This document shows, one piece after another, positions 23,729-32,480 of a stretch of 64,000 nt of DNA (position 1 is the stretch's first letter; each line of letters begins with the position of its first letter). The stretch comes from Kistimonas asteriae (GTDB taxonomy: Bacteria > Pseudomonadota > Gammaproteobacteria > Pseudomonadales > Endozoicomonadaceae), in the NCBI RefSeq assembly GCF_018263925.1, contig NZ_JAEVHF010000016.1, forward strand, positions 60,457-124,456, written 5' to 3'. Position numbers and translations under genes: made by a program. The notes under the pieces were generated by a model, which was not told the origin of the DNA, searched no databases, and saw only the letters and a list, made by a program, of their open reading frames with translations.

Positions 23729-24931
23729 TTATACAGCAGTCTCTTGTCTTGTGGGTGAATGATCAGGTGAGGACATTTGTGGTTCAATCGTTTCATCTGC
23801 CATTGAACTATGGTCATTGTCTACAAATAACACTTTGCTATCATTTTCTGCTAATACTCGTTCCAGGAACGGTGGAAAATTTTTGTGATTTTTTTCTGAA
23901 ATGTAGATTTTCATTTTGTTTATTATGGATTCAGCGTAATAGTGGAACTGTAAAGGAAGGTTTTGTTCAATGAGGGATGCGTTTATCGTTATAGGGGTCG
24001 ATATTGCGTCTGGAATGCTGGTTTCCAAAGTGTGAAATTGAATAACATGATGCAGTGTCTTAAAAATACAGTGATATATATTATCTATTCTATCCCAATG
24101 GTTTTTCTTTGTGTCACTTAGCTCTTTTCCAAATGAATCTTTTTGGCAAGCGTAATAAGTCAGTGCCATGTATATTATTGCTTTAACACTCCCTGTGCTT
24201 GAGCAATAAGATGTTGGCCTTTTTCTGAAAGATTCTATTTCAGTTATCCACATGTTTAAAACATCACGCCATGCGGTACCACCCCATTGATCACGCTGTA
24301 GACAAAAACACCAAGGTTCCATTCTTATAGCCTTAAAGCAGGCTTTTAATTCCTGTGGAGAGAATGGGTGAACTTGTATGGTCGTTTTGCGGGAAGCGAT
24401 TGGCTTTGGTTCAAGAGCGACTAGTGAGTCAGGTGCAAGCTCATCTGCAATAACAAAAATTCGCCATTTTTCCTCTAAAATCTGCTTTTGGGTAAGTTTG
24501 ATTATGCTTGGTTTGCCGGGTACTTCTTTGACGTTTTTAACTTCTTTTTTCTCAACTCTCTGATCGTCATTAACTGCCAGGAAATAATAGTTCTCGGCTT
24601 CTGCATCATAATGTAAAAACTTTTTGTTTACAGCTACGAAGTGTTTTGGATGGTCTTCAACGTTAGAAGGTCTGACCACACTTTGATAATTACTGCATGA
24701 TACCGTGAATACATCAACAGATTGTTCCGGCGTTGTATGCACTTCACGTTCTCGTTGAATTGTATCTGACTGCTCTGATGGAATATGCCTTTCCGAAGAA
24801 AAATCTATTGTTACATGATGTGCGCCAAGTTTTTTGGTGCCGCTATTGATATTTGATGCAGTTTGTGGAGCTGCTGCCTGAATGTCTTTAAGGATACTTT
24901 TCCCCGCGGAGAGGGGGGCTGAACTCGCCAT
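23729..24931 (-). CDS. Unrecognised AT-rich 400-residue protein
   Basis: GGAG lies upstream of the ATG. Residues 1-70 are Ser/Ala/Gln-rich and probably disordered (MASSAPLSAGKSILKDIQAA). Residues 90-190 look beta-rich (KHFVAVNKKFLHYDAEAENY, KWRIFVIADELAPDSLVALE). The second half is helical with several Trp and Cys (RMEPWCFCLQRDQWGGTAW, YMALTYYACQKDS). The acidic tail reads DHSSMADETIEPQ. No transmembrane helix, signal peptide or known motif was found. It is markedly more AT-rich than the ferritin and cyaY genes beside it, which suggests horizontal acquisition; an effector-type protein is possible. Confidence 0.55.
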   Translation of the reverse strand: MASSAPLSAGKSILKDIQAAAPQTASNINSGTKKLGAHHVTIDFSSERHIPSEQSDTIQREREVHTTPEQSVDVFTVSCSNYQSVVRPSNVEDHPKHFVAVNKKFLHYDAEAENYYFLAVNDDQRVEKKEVKNVKEVPGKPSIIKLTQKQILEEKWRIFVIADELAPDSLVALEPKPIASRKTTIQVHPFSPQELKACFKAIRMEPWCFCLQRDQWGGTAWRDVLNMWITEIESFRKRPTSYCSSTGSVKAIIYMALTYYACQKDSFGKELSDTKKNHWDRIDNIYHCIFKTLHHVIQFHTLETSIPDAISTPITINASLIEQNLPLQFHYYAESIINKMKIYISEKNHKNFPPFLERVLAENDSKVLFVDNDHSSMADETIEPQMSSPDHSPTRQETAV

Positions 24932-25055
24932 GATTCACTCCATAATGAAAAAAGCACGCATTATGTATTTGAAATAGCGGGATTTTAATGACAAATAAAA
25001 CAGTACGGCTTGCATTCCACGGAGTTAAATTGAATTAAAGATTGAGTCAACCCTG

Positions 25056-25382
25056 TCAAAAGACAAGGCTGACGCTTTCTTCCGCCTGCTCACTGGCGCA
25101 GCGATTCAAAAGCTGAGTGAGGGTTTCCCCATTGCTGTCGCAGATCCACTCATCTTTCTCTTCACTAAAATCAAAATGAAACCCGCCACTTTTCGCTGCG
25201 AGCCAGAGCTGACGCATAACGCCCTGGCGACTCAGGATGATCTTGCTGTCGTTCTCGAAAGTCAGGGTCAGGATGCCTGCACTGGTTTCGTAGTCGATAT
25301 CCAGACCGCTGTCTTCAATGGCATCTTCGATGGCGACCATCAGGTCGTCCAGCCGGTGGTTGAAGGCATTCTCGCTCATCAT
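25056..25382 (-). CDS. cyaY: CyaY, bacterial frataxin
   Basis: The product is 108 residues, matching the usual length. The acidic first helix FNHRLDDLMVAIEDAIEDSG provides the iron-binding ridge. The beta-sheet shows GILTLTFENDSKIILSRQ and the conserved RQLWLAAKSGGFHFDF. CyaY binds iron and modulates IscS in Fe-S cluster assembly in the cytosol. The gene diverges from lptM-lysA-dapF, the same arrangement as in E. coli and Pseudomonas relatives, which supports the call. ATG ATG at the start leaves the first residue uncertain by one codon. Confidence 0.95.
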   Translation of the reverse strand: MMSENAFNHRLDDLMVAIEDAIEDSGLDIDYETSAGILTLTFENDSKIILSRQGVMRQLWLAAKSGGFHFDFSEEKDEWICDSNGETLTQLLNRCASEQAEESVSLVF

Positions 25383-25566
25383 GGTGAGGGGGGCTCCACT
25401 CTCAGTCCGGCAGGGTGCCGGTCACAGGAATAATAACAAACCGGCTGCCCGGCGAATCAGCGGGCAAACTTAACCGCTTGTCAGGGCGCTGGCAATGCCT
25501 GTCCTCACTGCGGTGTCGCAGGTATACTTCACGGCTAATACTGATCTTCATGTACAGGAGTCCTCA

Positions 25567-25710
25567 ATGAAACGCGTAATGGTGCTGGCGATCCTGGGAT
25601 TCATGCTCTCAGCCTGTGGCCAGAAAGGCCCGCTTTACCTGCCGGAAGCGTCCCAGTCTCTGCAGGCCGGTGCGTCGGTGGAGGACAACCTGATGCTGCG
25701 GGGGGAGTAG
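25567..25710 (+). CDS. lptM: LptM (YifL), small lipoprotein of the LPS translocon
   Basis: The product is 47 residues. MKRVMVLAILGFMLSACGQKGPLYLP holds a lipobox (LSAC) followed directly by the diagnostic GQKGPLYLP. LptM stabilises LptD maturation at the outer membrane in E. coli. The start at ATG 25567 follows CAGGAG; upstream in-frame codons (to 25495) precede the lipoprotein signal and are not needed. It ends 7 bases before lysA, in its conserved place between cyaY and lysA/dapF. Confidence 0.93.
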   Translation: MKRVMVLAILGFMLSACGQKGPLYLPEASQSLQAGASVEDNLMLRGE

Positions 25711-25717
25711 CCGTTTC

Positions 25718-26962
25718 ATGAGCCCATTTACTTATCAGAACGGCGAACTCTACGCCGAGGGTGTGCCGGTCAGTGCCATCGCCGAGGCGGTGGGTACGCC
25801 GGTTTACATCTATTCACGGGCGGAACTGGAAGCCCGTTACCTTGCCTACGCCCAGGCGCTGGAAGGCATGCCCGGCATGATCTGCTATGCGGTCAAGGCC
25901 AATGGTAACCTGGCGGTGCTGAATGTGCTGGCCCGGTTGGGTGGTGGGTTTGATATCGTGTCGGTCGGTGAGCTGGAGAAAGTCATCGCTGCTGGTGGTG
26001 ATCCGGCGCGGGTGGTGTTCTCCGGTGTGGGCAAGCGGGCCGATGAACTGGCTCGGGCGCTGGAAGCCGGTGTGTACTGCTTCAATGTGGAATCCGAACC
26101 GGAGCTGGAGCGCCTGCAGGCGGTAGCGGCAGAGGCTGGCAAAATGGCCCGCATTTCGCTGCGGGTCAATCCGGATGTGGATGCCAAAACCCATCCGTAT
26201 ATTTCCACGGGTCTGAAAGAGAACAAGTTCGGCATTGCCATTGAGCGGGCTGAGGCAGTGTATGAAAAGGCTGCAGCCATGCCCAACCTTGAGGTCAGTG
26301 GTGTGGACTGCCATATCGGTTCCCAGCTCACCACTATCACACCCTTCCTGGATGCACTGGATCTGCTGTTGGGGCTGATTGACCGCCTGGCAGAAAAGGG
26401 TATCACCATTCGACATCTGGATCTGGGCGGTGGTCTCGGCATTACCTATCAAGATGAAGAACCACCGGCGCCAGACGTTTATCTGGCTGCGGTCCGTGAG
26501 CGTCTGGGCGACCGTAATCTTGAACTGATACTGGAACCTGGCCGTTCCATCGCCGGTAACGCGGGCATCCTGCTGACCCAGGTTGAAATGCTTAAGCATA
26601 CTGAGCACAAGCAGTTTGCCATTGTCGATGCGGCGATGAATGACCTGATCCGGCCTTCGCTCTATGGCGGCTGGCATGATATCCAGCCAGTCAAACGGAA
26701 CGATGGCGAAGCGCAGTGCTACGACATCGTTGGTCCGGTCTGTGAAAGCACGGACTTCCTCGGCAAAGAGCGGATGCTCAGCCTGGCGGAAGGCGACCTG
26801 CTGGCGATCCATTCCGCCGGCGCCTACTGTATGGGAATGACGTCCAATTACAATGTGCGCTGCCGGCCGCCGGAAGTGATGGTCGATGGTGAGGCGTACC
26901 ACGTGGTGCGTCAGAGGGAAACACTGGAAGCACTGCTGGCGGCGGAGTCTCTGCTGCCCTGA
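25718..26962 (+). CDS. lysA: Diaminopimelate decarboxylase
   Basis: The 414-residue PLP enzyme makes L-lysine from meso-diaminopimelate, the last step of the DAP pathway. The PLP lysine is Lys60 in [10 protein letters not shown]. Also visible are [44 protein letters not shown] and the partner-subunit Cys in [17 protein letters not shown] lies upstream. It is the second gene of lptM-lysA-dapF, and dapF begins 11 bases later, so synthesis of DAP and lysine is co-regulated here. Length and motifs are standard. Confidence 0.97.
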   Translation: MSPFTYQNGELYAEGVPVSAIAEAVGTPVYIYSRAELEARYLAYAQALEGMPGMICYAVKANGNLAVLNVLARLGGGFDIVSVGELEKVIAAGGDPARVVFSGVGKRADELARALEAGVYCFNVESEPELERLQAVAAEAGKMARISLRVNPDVDAKTHPYISTGLKENKFGIAIERAEAVYEKAAAMPNLEVSGVDCHIGSQLTTITPFLDALDLLLGLIDRLAEKGITIRHLDLGGGLGITYQDEEPPAPDVYLAAVRERLGDRNLELILEPGRSIAGNAGILLTQVEMLKHTEHKQFAIVDAAMNDLIRPSLYGGWHDIQPVKRNDGEAQCYDIVGPVCESTDFLGKERMLSLAEGDLLAIHSAGAYCMGMTSNYNVRCRPPEVMVDGEAYHVVRQRETLEALLAAESLLP

Positions 26963-26972
26963 AGGGGACCTT

Positions 26973-27803
26973 ATGCTGTTACGGTTTACAAAGATGCACG
27001 GGCTGGGCAATGACTTCATGGTGGTCGACATGGTCACCCAGAGCGTGCGTCTGTCCCCTGAACAGATCCGTGACCTGGCGGACCGGCGCTTCGGCATCGG
27101 TTTCGACCAGCTGCTGCTGGTGGAGCCGCCCGGCCGGCCAGAGATGGATTTCCGCTATCGGATCTTCAATGCTGATGGCAGCGAAGTCGAACAGTGTGGC
27201 AACGGCGCTCGCTGTTTTGCTCGCTTTGTTCGCGATAAAAAGCTGACCGTCAAGGAACTGATCCGGGTCGAGACCGCCAGGGGCGATATTGAACTCCGGG
27301 TTGAGAAGAATGGTGATATTACCGTCAATATGGGGGAGCCGATCCTGGATCCCTGGGATATTCCCTTCAAAACCGACCGGCAGTCGATCACCTACAACCT
27401 GGAAGTGGATGGACGGGAGCTGGAGATTGCGGCGGTGTCCATGGGCAATCCCCATGCGGTGTTGCAAGTCGAGGATGTCGACAGCGCACCGGTCGAAAGG
27501 CTCGGCCCAGTGATCCAGCGGCATATCCGTTTCCCGGAGCGCTGTAATGCCGGCTTCATGAAAATCGTCAATCCTTCCGAGATTCGTCTGCGTGTCTATG
27601 AACGCGGTGTTGGCGAAACCCTGGCCTGTGGTACCGGCGCCTGTGCGGCCGTCGTGGCGGGTCGGTTACGGGGTATGCTGGAAGAAACTGTAACGGTCAC
27701 ATTGCCCGGCGGCTCACTGTCCATTACCTGGAAAGGCGAGGGATATCCGGTCATGATGACGGGGCCGGCTACCCGGGTCTATGAAGGCCAGACGCGCGTT
27801 TAG
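26973..27803 (+). CDS. dapF: Diaminopimelate epimerase
   Basis: The 276-residue product isomerises LL- to meso-diaminopimelate. The start at ATG 26973 follows AAGGGGA; a longer frame from 26886 overlaps lysA and is not used. [10 protein letters not shown] opens the fold. The two catalytic cysteines lie in [11 protein letters not shown] (Cys75) and [14 protein letters not shown] near residue 218. The terminator at 27839 closes the operon. In E. coli dapF is followed directly by the DUF484 gene and xerC; here about 3 kb intervene. Confidence 0.97.
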   Translation: MLLRFTKMHGLGNDFMVVDMVTQSVRLSPEQIRDLADRRFGIGFDQLLLVEPPGRPEMDFRYRIFNADGSEVEQCGNGARCFARFVRDKKLTVKELIRVETARGDIELRVEKNGDITVNMGEPILDPWDIPFKTDRQSITYNLEVDGRELEIAAVSMGNPHAVLQVEDVDSAPVERLGPVIQRHIRFPERCNAGFMKIVNPSEIRLRVYERGVGETLACGTGACAAVVAGRLRGMLEETVTVTLPGGSLSITWKGEGYPVMMTGPATRVYEGQTRV

Positions 27804-27838
27804 GCTGAATGCAGCCGTTTTGTACAGGTATCTGCACA

Positions 27839-27882
27839 CTGCCGGGCAGGGGCAATAACAACCACTCCCGGCAGGGTTTTTT
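27839..27882 (+). terminator. Terminator after dapF
   Basis: CTGCCGGG at 27839-27846 pairs with CCCGGCAG at 27867-27874, then GG and six T residues. The loop is about 20 bases. Confidence 0.75.
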
Positions 27883-28041
27883 GTTGTAACGGCTGACACA
27901 GTCGTCATGCCAATCCCGATTTGATCCGTATACATTCAACGGCCTTGTCGAAACCGGCCGAAGATTTTAAGCAGTCAAAGGTTTCAGGGAAGCGCCGGTT
28001 TCGCCAAGGATCCTGTTGTATCACTTCTTTTTTCTTTTGAA

Positions 28042-28067
28042 CGACAGATTATTCTGTCGCTGTTTTT
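28042..28067 (+). terminator. Second terminator-like hairpin before the coiled-coil gene
   Basis: CGACAGA/TCTGTCG with a TTAT loop is followed by CTGTTTTT. A further CCACTC/GAGTGG pair lies at 28070-28089. Between dapF and 28177 nothing else was recognised, apart from the room needed for a promoter. Confidence 0.6.
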
Positions 28068-28176
28068 AACCACTCGGTCTGTTGAGTGGTTGTCAGTGAT
28101 ACTCGCCGGGTCGTCAGTGCGTGATACCCACGCTTTGTTATGCTCACTGCGCAGTTTTTACAACGGAGGTGATGGC

Positions 28177-28524
28177 ATGGCTCAGGACATTGACGCCCGT
28201 AACAGAGGGATGAACGGTGACGATACCCATGAGGTCGTCGTATTGATACAGGAAGTGGCTCGAATATTACTGGATGAGCGGCAGCAGCTTGGCCTGCGAG
28301 TGGAAAAGCATTTCCGCCAGCTTGAACAGCGTTTGATTCAGCTGGAGCAGGGCATCGCACCTTCCGACGACCCGCGAAGCCAGCCAACGCTGCGGTTTGA
28401 TCAGTTGGAACACCGGCTGGATCAGCAAGCAGAGAGGCTGAACCGGTTGGAAAAACTGTTGTTTCGGGTAGAGCAGCGATTTGCCATGCTCGAGCAGTTG
28501 TTGACCCAGACATTGGTACGATGA
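28177..28524 (+). CDS. Small coiled-coil protein
   Basis: The product is 115 residues from ATG 28177, preceded by GGAGGTGAT. After a polar N-terminus (MAQDIDARNRGMNGDDTHE) a long heptad pattern runs through most of the protein: RVEKHFRQLEQRLIQLEQG and then FDQLEHRLDQQAERLNRLEK. SlyX-like proteins look similar, but it is longer and lacks a clear family signature. It lies in the insert between dapF and the DUF484 gene, ahead of the pilin promoter. A structural or oligomerising role is all that can be inferred. Confidence 0.7.
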   Translation: MAQDIDARNRGMNGDDTHEVVVLIQEVARILLDERQQLGLRVEKHFRQLEQRLIQLEQGIAPSDDPRSQPTLRFDQLEHRLDQQAERLNRLEKLLFRVEQRFAMLEQLLTQTLVR

Positions 28525-28682
28525 AAGTACCCTATACGTTTTCTGTTGTTGCTCTAACCTTTCCGGCAATCGTACTTCATAGCCTATTACCTTTTACGTT
28601 TACAGTGATAAGCGCTCGATGATCTGATGAGTGTATTCCCCACGTCAAAAAAGTGACGCAGAATGTCACCTGTTACCGAGTA

Positions 28683-28708
28683 CATGACCACTGACGTCAG
28701 TGGTCATG
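28683..28708. promoter_or_regulatory. Perfect 26 bp palindrome upstream of the pilin promoter
   Basis: The half-site CATGACCACTGAC is followed directly by its exact reverse complement, with no loop. A smaller GTGAC/GTCAC pair lies about 35 bases before it. At about 90-115 bp upstream of the sigma-54-type promoter, it is at a typical distance for an enhancer-binding site, but it could also be the terminator of the preceding gene (no U-run follows). Confidence 0.5.
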
Positions 28709-28796
28709 GGTTGAAAACCAGTGGCTGACGGATCCTTTGCACTTTGTTGACGCAAATAACGCGGCCTCCGTCACACTTTCCAGCCTTTTAGCTGGC

Positions 28797-28812
28797 TGGC
28801 ACACCCTTTGCT
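28797..28812 (+). promoter_or_regulatory. Sigma-54 (-24/-12) promoter of the pilin gene
   Basis: TGGCAC-N5-TTGCT matches the RpoN consensus with the GG and GC dinucleotides exactly 10 bases apart. Transcription would start near 28823, leaving about 48 bases of leader before the pilin ATG at 28871. Pilin genes are commonly RpoN-dependent through PilR in Pseudomonas and relatives. Confidence 0.8.
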
Positions 28813-28870
28813 AAACCTAGGACGGGAAGAGGGTCAAAGACCTAATAAAAACGACTGAAGTAGGATAATA

Positions 28871-29395
28871 ATGATGACGAACCAGAAGGGTTTCACACTG
28901 ATTGAATTGATGATCGTGGTGGCGATCATTGGTATTTTGGCTGCCGTGGCGATTCCGCAGTATCAGAATTACACAAGAAACGCTACTGTACAGGCGTCTA
29001 TTGCTGAGGCTGGTTCTTATCGTACAGCTGTTGCATTATGTTTACAGACACAAGCTCTTGCAGATTGCGATGGTGGTTCCGCAGGAATTCCAACGGCAAC
29101 AGGTCGAATTACTTCTGTCACTGATGGTGTGATTACAGTAGAACCAGGTTCTACTTTCGGTGCTCAAACATTCACTATGACTCCAGATGCTGGTGGCACT
29201 GACTGGGCTCTGGCTTGTTCAAGCTGTACTGGTGATAGCACAGTTAATGATCTTGCGGCTAACACTGTATTAACTGGTACTCAAGGCTATAGCGCTAGCA
29301 GCTCTACTACAGGTGGTTCTACTACAGGTGGTTCTACTACAGGTGGTTCTACTACAGGTGGTTCTACTACAGGTGGTTCTACTACAGGTGGTTAA
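28871..29395 (+). CDS. pilA: Type IV major pilin with (STTGG)6 C-terminal tail
   Basis: The 174-residue prepilin has leader MMTNQKG, cleaved before Phe8 by PilD. The N-terminal helix [20 protein letters not shown] and the PQYQNYTRN that follows are classical type IVa. Glu12 (position 5 of the mature chain) is present. Cysteines lie at 57, 66, 116 and 119. A normal pilin would end near the second Cys pair and its short loop; here the chain continues through GYSASS to six perfect STTGG units (residues 145-174). Such a Ser/Thr/Gly tail would project from the pilus surface and might be glycosylated; this is inference. TAGGA lies before the ATG. A GGGAGAGG hairpin follows, then a membrane methyltransferase-like gene. 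Confidence 0.93.
   Translation: MMTNQKGFTLIELMIVVAIIGILAAVAIPQYQNYTRNATVQASIAEAGSYRTAVALCLQTQALADCDGGSAGIPTATGRITSVTDGVITVEPGSTFGAQTFTMTPDAGGTDWALACSSCTGDSTVNDLAANTVLTGTQGYSASSSTTGGSTTGGSTTGGSTTGGSTTGGSTTGG
29303..29392 (+). repeat. Six perfect 15 bp tandem repeats at the pilin 3' end
   Basis: The unit TCTACTACAGGTGGT occurs six times without mismatch and runs to the stop codon. Because the unit is a multiple of three, gain or loss by slippage would change tail length without shifting frame. Confidence 0.97.
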
Positions 29396-29405
29396 TTGAG
29401 TATCT

Positions 29406-29432
29406 GGGAGAGGTTTCGTCCTCTCCCTTGTT
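29406..29432 (+). terminator. Terminator/attenuator after the pilin
   Basis: GGGAGAGG/CCTCTCCC with a 6-base loop is followed by TTGTT. It lies 11 bases after the pilin stop. Partial read-through would give low expression of the downstream gene compared with the pilin. Confidence 0.7.
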
Positions 29433-29455
29433 ATATACCTATATTTGATGAAATC

Positions 29456-30673
29456 ATGAAAAGTTCTTTATTTGCAGTTGCTTTTTTCTTTTCATTTTTC
29501 TTTTTATTTAAGCTTCTAGATGTTAATCATCCAATAATACCTGTTGTTTTGCTTTTTTCTGCTTTTCTTGGCTATATAGTTAGTGAGTCAATAAGTTTAA
29601 AGCAGTTATTTAAGGTCCGGAAGCATGAGTTTTCTGCTCAGCGAATAAAGTATAAGTTTTTTTCCGCAAGTGTTATTCTGCTGGTGATACCGATTTATAG
29701 TTATTTGGGAACTATGGTTGGTTTTACATGGTTGCAAAGTTTTTGGAACGATTTGTGGTTGTTTTCATTTTTATTAATTCTTGTTCCATTATATATTGTT
29801 TTTTCAGACGTTCGGCAAAACGACCCGTATGATGAGTATTTTTATGTTGGTCGATTTTTGGCGACTGGTATAACAGCAGGAAAATGGGTCAATCATTTTT
29901 ATCGAGCTTTACTGGTCAAGGCATTTTTCTTACCTTTAATGTATGGTTTTTACATTATTGCTGTTAATGATCTTTTAGGATGGCGCCTTGACGATGTCAT
30001 GTCTTCGAAAATTTTCCAATATCTTTTCGTCCTAGGTCTAACAATTGATGTTCTCATTGGTACTCTTGGTTATGTATTATCGTTAAAGCTGTTTAATACT
30101 GATATTAAAAGTGTTGATTCTACACTTTCAGGTTGGCTAGTCTGCCTGCTCTGCTATCCTCCTTTCAACCAGCATGTAACAAATGTGCTGCATCAGCAAG
30201 ATAATCTTTACTGGACTGATATTTTTTCACCGGAATCGCCGATTTACTGGGTTTGGGGCATCTTTGTTGTCCTTTCATGGGGGATATACTGGTGGGCAAC
30301 TTTATCAATGGGGGTTCGTTTTTCAAATCTTACTTATCGAGGAGTTATTTCGTCTGGTCCATATCGATGGATGAAACATCCGGCTTATTTTTCTAAAAAT
30401 GTTTATTGGTGGTTGATTACTATACCTTTTGTCACTGTGGGTGGTTGGTTCAGTATTTATGTTAATGTTATGGCACTAATTATGTGGAATTTGATCTATT
30501 ATGCTAGAGCTAAAACAGAAGAAAGGCATTTGAGGAAATACGTTGAATATCGTGAATATTGCTCATTTGTCGATAGAAATGGATTGCTAGCAGTTATAGG
30601 TAATGCTCTCAGTCGATTAAAAGGAAAATACATAAGAAAAAAGGGTGTATTGAATAGAATTTATCAAGAATGA
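29456..30673 (+). CDS. Polytopic membrane protein with ICMT/PEMT-like methyltransferase domain, next to pilin
   Basis: The product is 405 residues from ATG 29456; an in-frame TTG at 29396 precedes the terminator hairpin and is unlikely. About eight or nine hydrophobic segments are seen. The C-terminal third carries the pattern of isoprenylcysteine carboxyl methyltransferase / phospholipid methyltransferase proteins: GVISSGPYRWMKHPAYFSKN (residues 296-315) and RAKTEERHLRKYVEYREY (351-368). This pair binds SAM in ICMT-type enzymes. The N-terminal two thirds are unique to me. The gene is strongly AT-rich, unlike dapF or xerC. Its place directly after a pilin with an unusual tail suggests a pilin-modifying or accessory role comparable in position to TfpY/TfpW-type genes, but this is inference. 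An enzyme acting on lipids is the main alternative. Confidence 0.65.
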   Translation: MKSSLFAVAFFFSFFFLFKLLDVNHPIIPVVLLFSAFLGYIVSESISLKQLFKVRKHEFSAQRIKYKFFSASVILLVIPIYSYLGTMVGFTWLQSFWNDLWLFSFLLILVPLYIVFSDVRQNDPYDEYFYVGRFLATGITAGKWVNHFYRALLVKAFFLPLMYGFYIIAVNDLLGWRLDDVMSSKIFQYLFVLGLTIDVLIGTLGYVLSLKLFNTDIKSVDSTLSGWLVCLLCYPPFNQHVTNVLHQQDNLYWTDIFSPESPIYWVWGIFVVLSWGIYWWATLSMGVRFSNLTYRGVISSGPYRWMKHPAYFSKNVYWWLITIPFVTVGGWFSIYVNVMALIMWNLIYYARAKTEERHLRKYVEYREYCSFVDRNGLLAVIGNALSRLKGKYIRKKGVLNRIYQE

Positions 30674-30792
30674 TTGTGCAGCCATTTTGAAATGCCGATA
30701 CTGTACTTATAGGCAATACTAATATCGTGCACATCGCCATAATCCACAGTATGATTTTCTCTGATCATTACGGTTAGGCACACAGGATCATC

Positions 30793-31488
30793 ATGGACAA
30801 ACAGGGGCAGCAGGCGTCAACCACGGGGCTGACGGCTGACGAGGTGGCAGATTACCTCAAACAGCATCCGGACTATTTCCATCACCGGGATGACCTGCTG
30901 GCCGAACTCTCCATTCCCCATCAGCGTGGCGATACCATTTCCCTGGTTGAGCGACAGGTGACACTGTTGCGTGAGCGGAACAGCGAGTTAAATCAGCGGC
31001 TCGGTAGCCTGGTGACGATTGCCCGTGATAATGATCAGCTGTTTGAACAGTGTCGTCGGTTACTGCTGGCACTCATGGAATCCGATACCCTGGACCAGGT
31101 GGCGGATACCCTTGAAGACAGTCTGCTGCACGATTTTCAGATGGATTATTGCAGTTTTATCCTGATCAGTGATCGTCCCCTGGAAACCCGGGTGCGGCTG
31201 TGCCGTGAGCGGGATCTCAGCAGGCATGTGCGGGATCTGTTAAGCCGCAATATGCAGGGCAACCGTACGGTCTGTGGACGGCTGCGTGCCGATGAGGCAG
31301 CTTTCCTTTTTCACGGTCATGCCAGCACGATCGCCTCAGCTGCCGTGACACCTCTTCATTATCATGAGCGGCTGGGTATTCTGGCGTTGGGTAGCCGACA
31401 GACCGACCAGTTCCGGGCCGGTGTTGATACGCTGTTTGTTCGCTTTATTGCGGATGCATTGGGGCGCATTCTTGGGCGGCTGATGTGA
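30793..31488 (+). CDS. DUF484 family protein
   Basis: The product is 231 residues. LTADEVADYLKQHPDYFHHR followed by DDLLAELSIPH is the DUF484 N-terminal signature. A coiled coil follows (VERQVTLLRERNSELNQRLG), then a GAF-like domain (DYCSFILIS to GILALGSRQ). It is the homologue of E. coli YigA-type genes that always precede xerC. Its biochemical role is unknown. It overlaps xerC by 4 bases (GTGA). An AGGA site precedes the ATG. Confidence 0.92.
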   Translation: MDKQGQQASTTGLTADEVADYLKQHPDYFHHRDDLLAELSIPHQRGDTISLVERQVTLLRERNSELNQRLGSLVTIARDNDQLFEQCRRLLLALMESDTLDQVADTLEDSLLHDFQMDYCSFILISDRPLETRVRLCRERDLSRHVRDLLSRNMQGNRTVCGRLRADEAAFLFHGHASTIASAAVTPLHYHERLGILALGSRQTDQFRAGVDTLFVRFIADALGRILGRLM

Positions 31489-32480
31489 GTACGTCGGACA
31501 AGGGCTCAAACAACCTGCCCAAGAAAAACTTGCACAATACCAATAACGAAAACCCATCGGAAACCAAAACATCGTCATCGGCCATGGACCAGGCGGTTGA
31601 TGCCTATCTTGGTTTTCTGCGCCATGAAAAAGGCCTTGCCGCGAATACTTGTGCAGCCTATCAACGCGATATTCAGAAACTCTCGTTGTTGGCAGCCGGG
31701 CTGACAATTGAACAGTGGCCGGCATTGACCGCAGAACACCTGCGTCGTTGCCTGGCGACACTGAACCGTGAAGGTTTATCCCCCCGCAGCCTGCACCGTT
31801 GGTTATCAGCTGTACGACAGTTTTTTGATTTCCTGATGCGTGAAGGTATTTGCCACAGTAATCCCGGGTTGCAGGTACAGGCGCCGAAGCGACCGAAGAA
31901 ATTGCCGGATACCCTGGATACCGATCAGCTTGCCGGTGTGCTGGATGTTACGCCGGACTCACCGCTGTCGCTCAGGGATCATGCCATGATGGAGTTGTTC
32001 TACTCCTCCGGCTTACGGCTCGCGGAACTCGTGGCGCTGGACCTGGTGGATCTCGATCTTGACGAGGGCGTGGTACGCGTCGTCGGCAAAGGCAGCAAGG
32101 AGCGTATCGTGCCGGTTGGGCGTAAAGCCCGAAACGCGATTCAGCAGTGGTTGACGGTGCGTCGGGACATGGCGCAGGATGGAGAAAACGCCGTATTTAT
32201 TGCCCGTGGGGGCCAACGGATCAGCCGACGACAGGTGCAGGTTCGAGTAAAGGCGTGGGGATTACAACAGGGGCTGGATGGCAACCTGCATCCGCACAAG
32301 CTCAGGCACTCTTTTGCCAGCCATTTGCTGGAATCCAGTGGCGAGTTGCGGGCGGTTCAGGAACTGTTGGGGCACAGTGATATTTCCACCACCCAGATCT
32401 ACACCCACCTGGATTTCCAGCACTTGGCCAACGTCTATGACCGGGCACACCCGCGGGCACGGAAAAAGGACGACGAATGA
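31485..32480 (+). CDS. xerC: Tyrosine recombinase XerC
   Basis: The product is 331 residues from a GTG overlapping the stop of the DUF484 gene. This is about 30 longer than E. coli XerC because of a polar, Asn/Ser-rich N-terminus; an ATG at 31584 would give the normal length but has no ribosome site. Catalytic residues are Arg178 (SSGLRLAEL), Lys202 (GKGSKER), His271 and Arg274 (HPHKLRHSFASHLLESSG), His297 (LLGHSDISTTQIYTHLDFQ) and the nucleophile Tyr306. With XerD it resolves chromosome dimers at dif. Gene order DUF484-xerC-HAD phosphatase is conserved. Confidence 0.95.
   Translation: MSTSDKGSNNLPKKNLHNTNNENPSETKTSSSAMDQAVDAYLGFLRHEKGLAANTCAAYQRDIQKLSLLAAGLTIEQWPALTAEHLRRCLATLNREGLSPRSLHRWLSAVRQFFDFLMREGICHSNPGLQVQAPKRPKKLPDTLDTDQLAGVLDVTPDSPLSLRDHAMMELFYSSGLRLAELVALDLVDLDLDEGVVRVVGKGSKERIVPVGRKARNAIQQWLTVRRDMAQDGENAVFIARGGQRISRRQVQVRVKAWGLQQGLDGNLHPHKLRHSFASHLLESSGELRAVQELLGHSDISTTQIYTHLDFQHLANVYDRAHPRARKKDDE

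Noticed and set aside
25814..27097. 427-codon reverse frame across lysA and dapF
   Set aside because: Antisense to two certain enzymes; a result of high third-position GC.
29303..29392. Short tandem repeats as a CRISPR-like array
   Set aside because: The 15 bp units are contiguous without spacers and are read in frame as the pilin tail.
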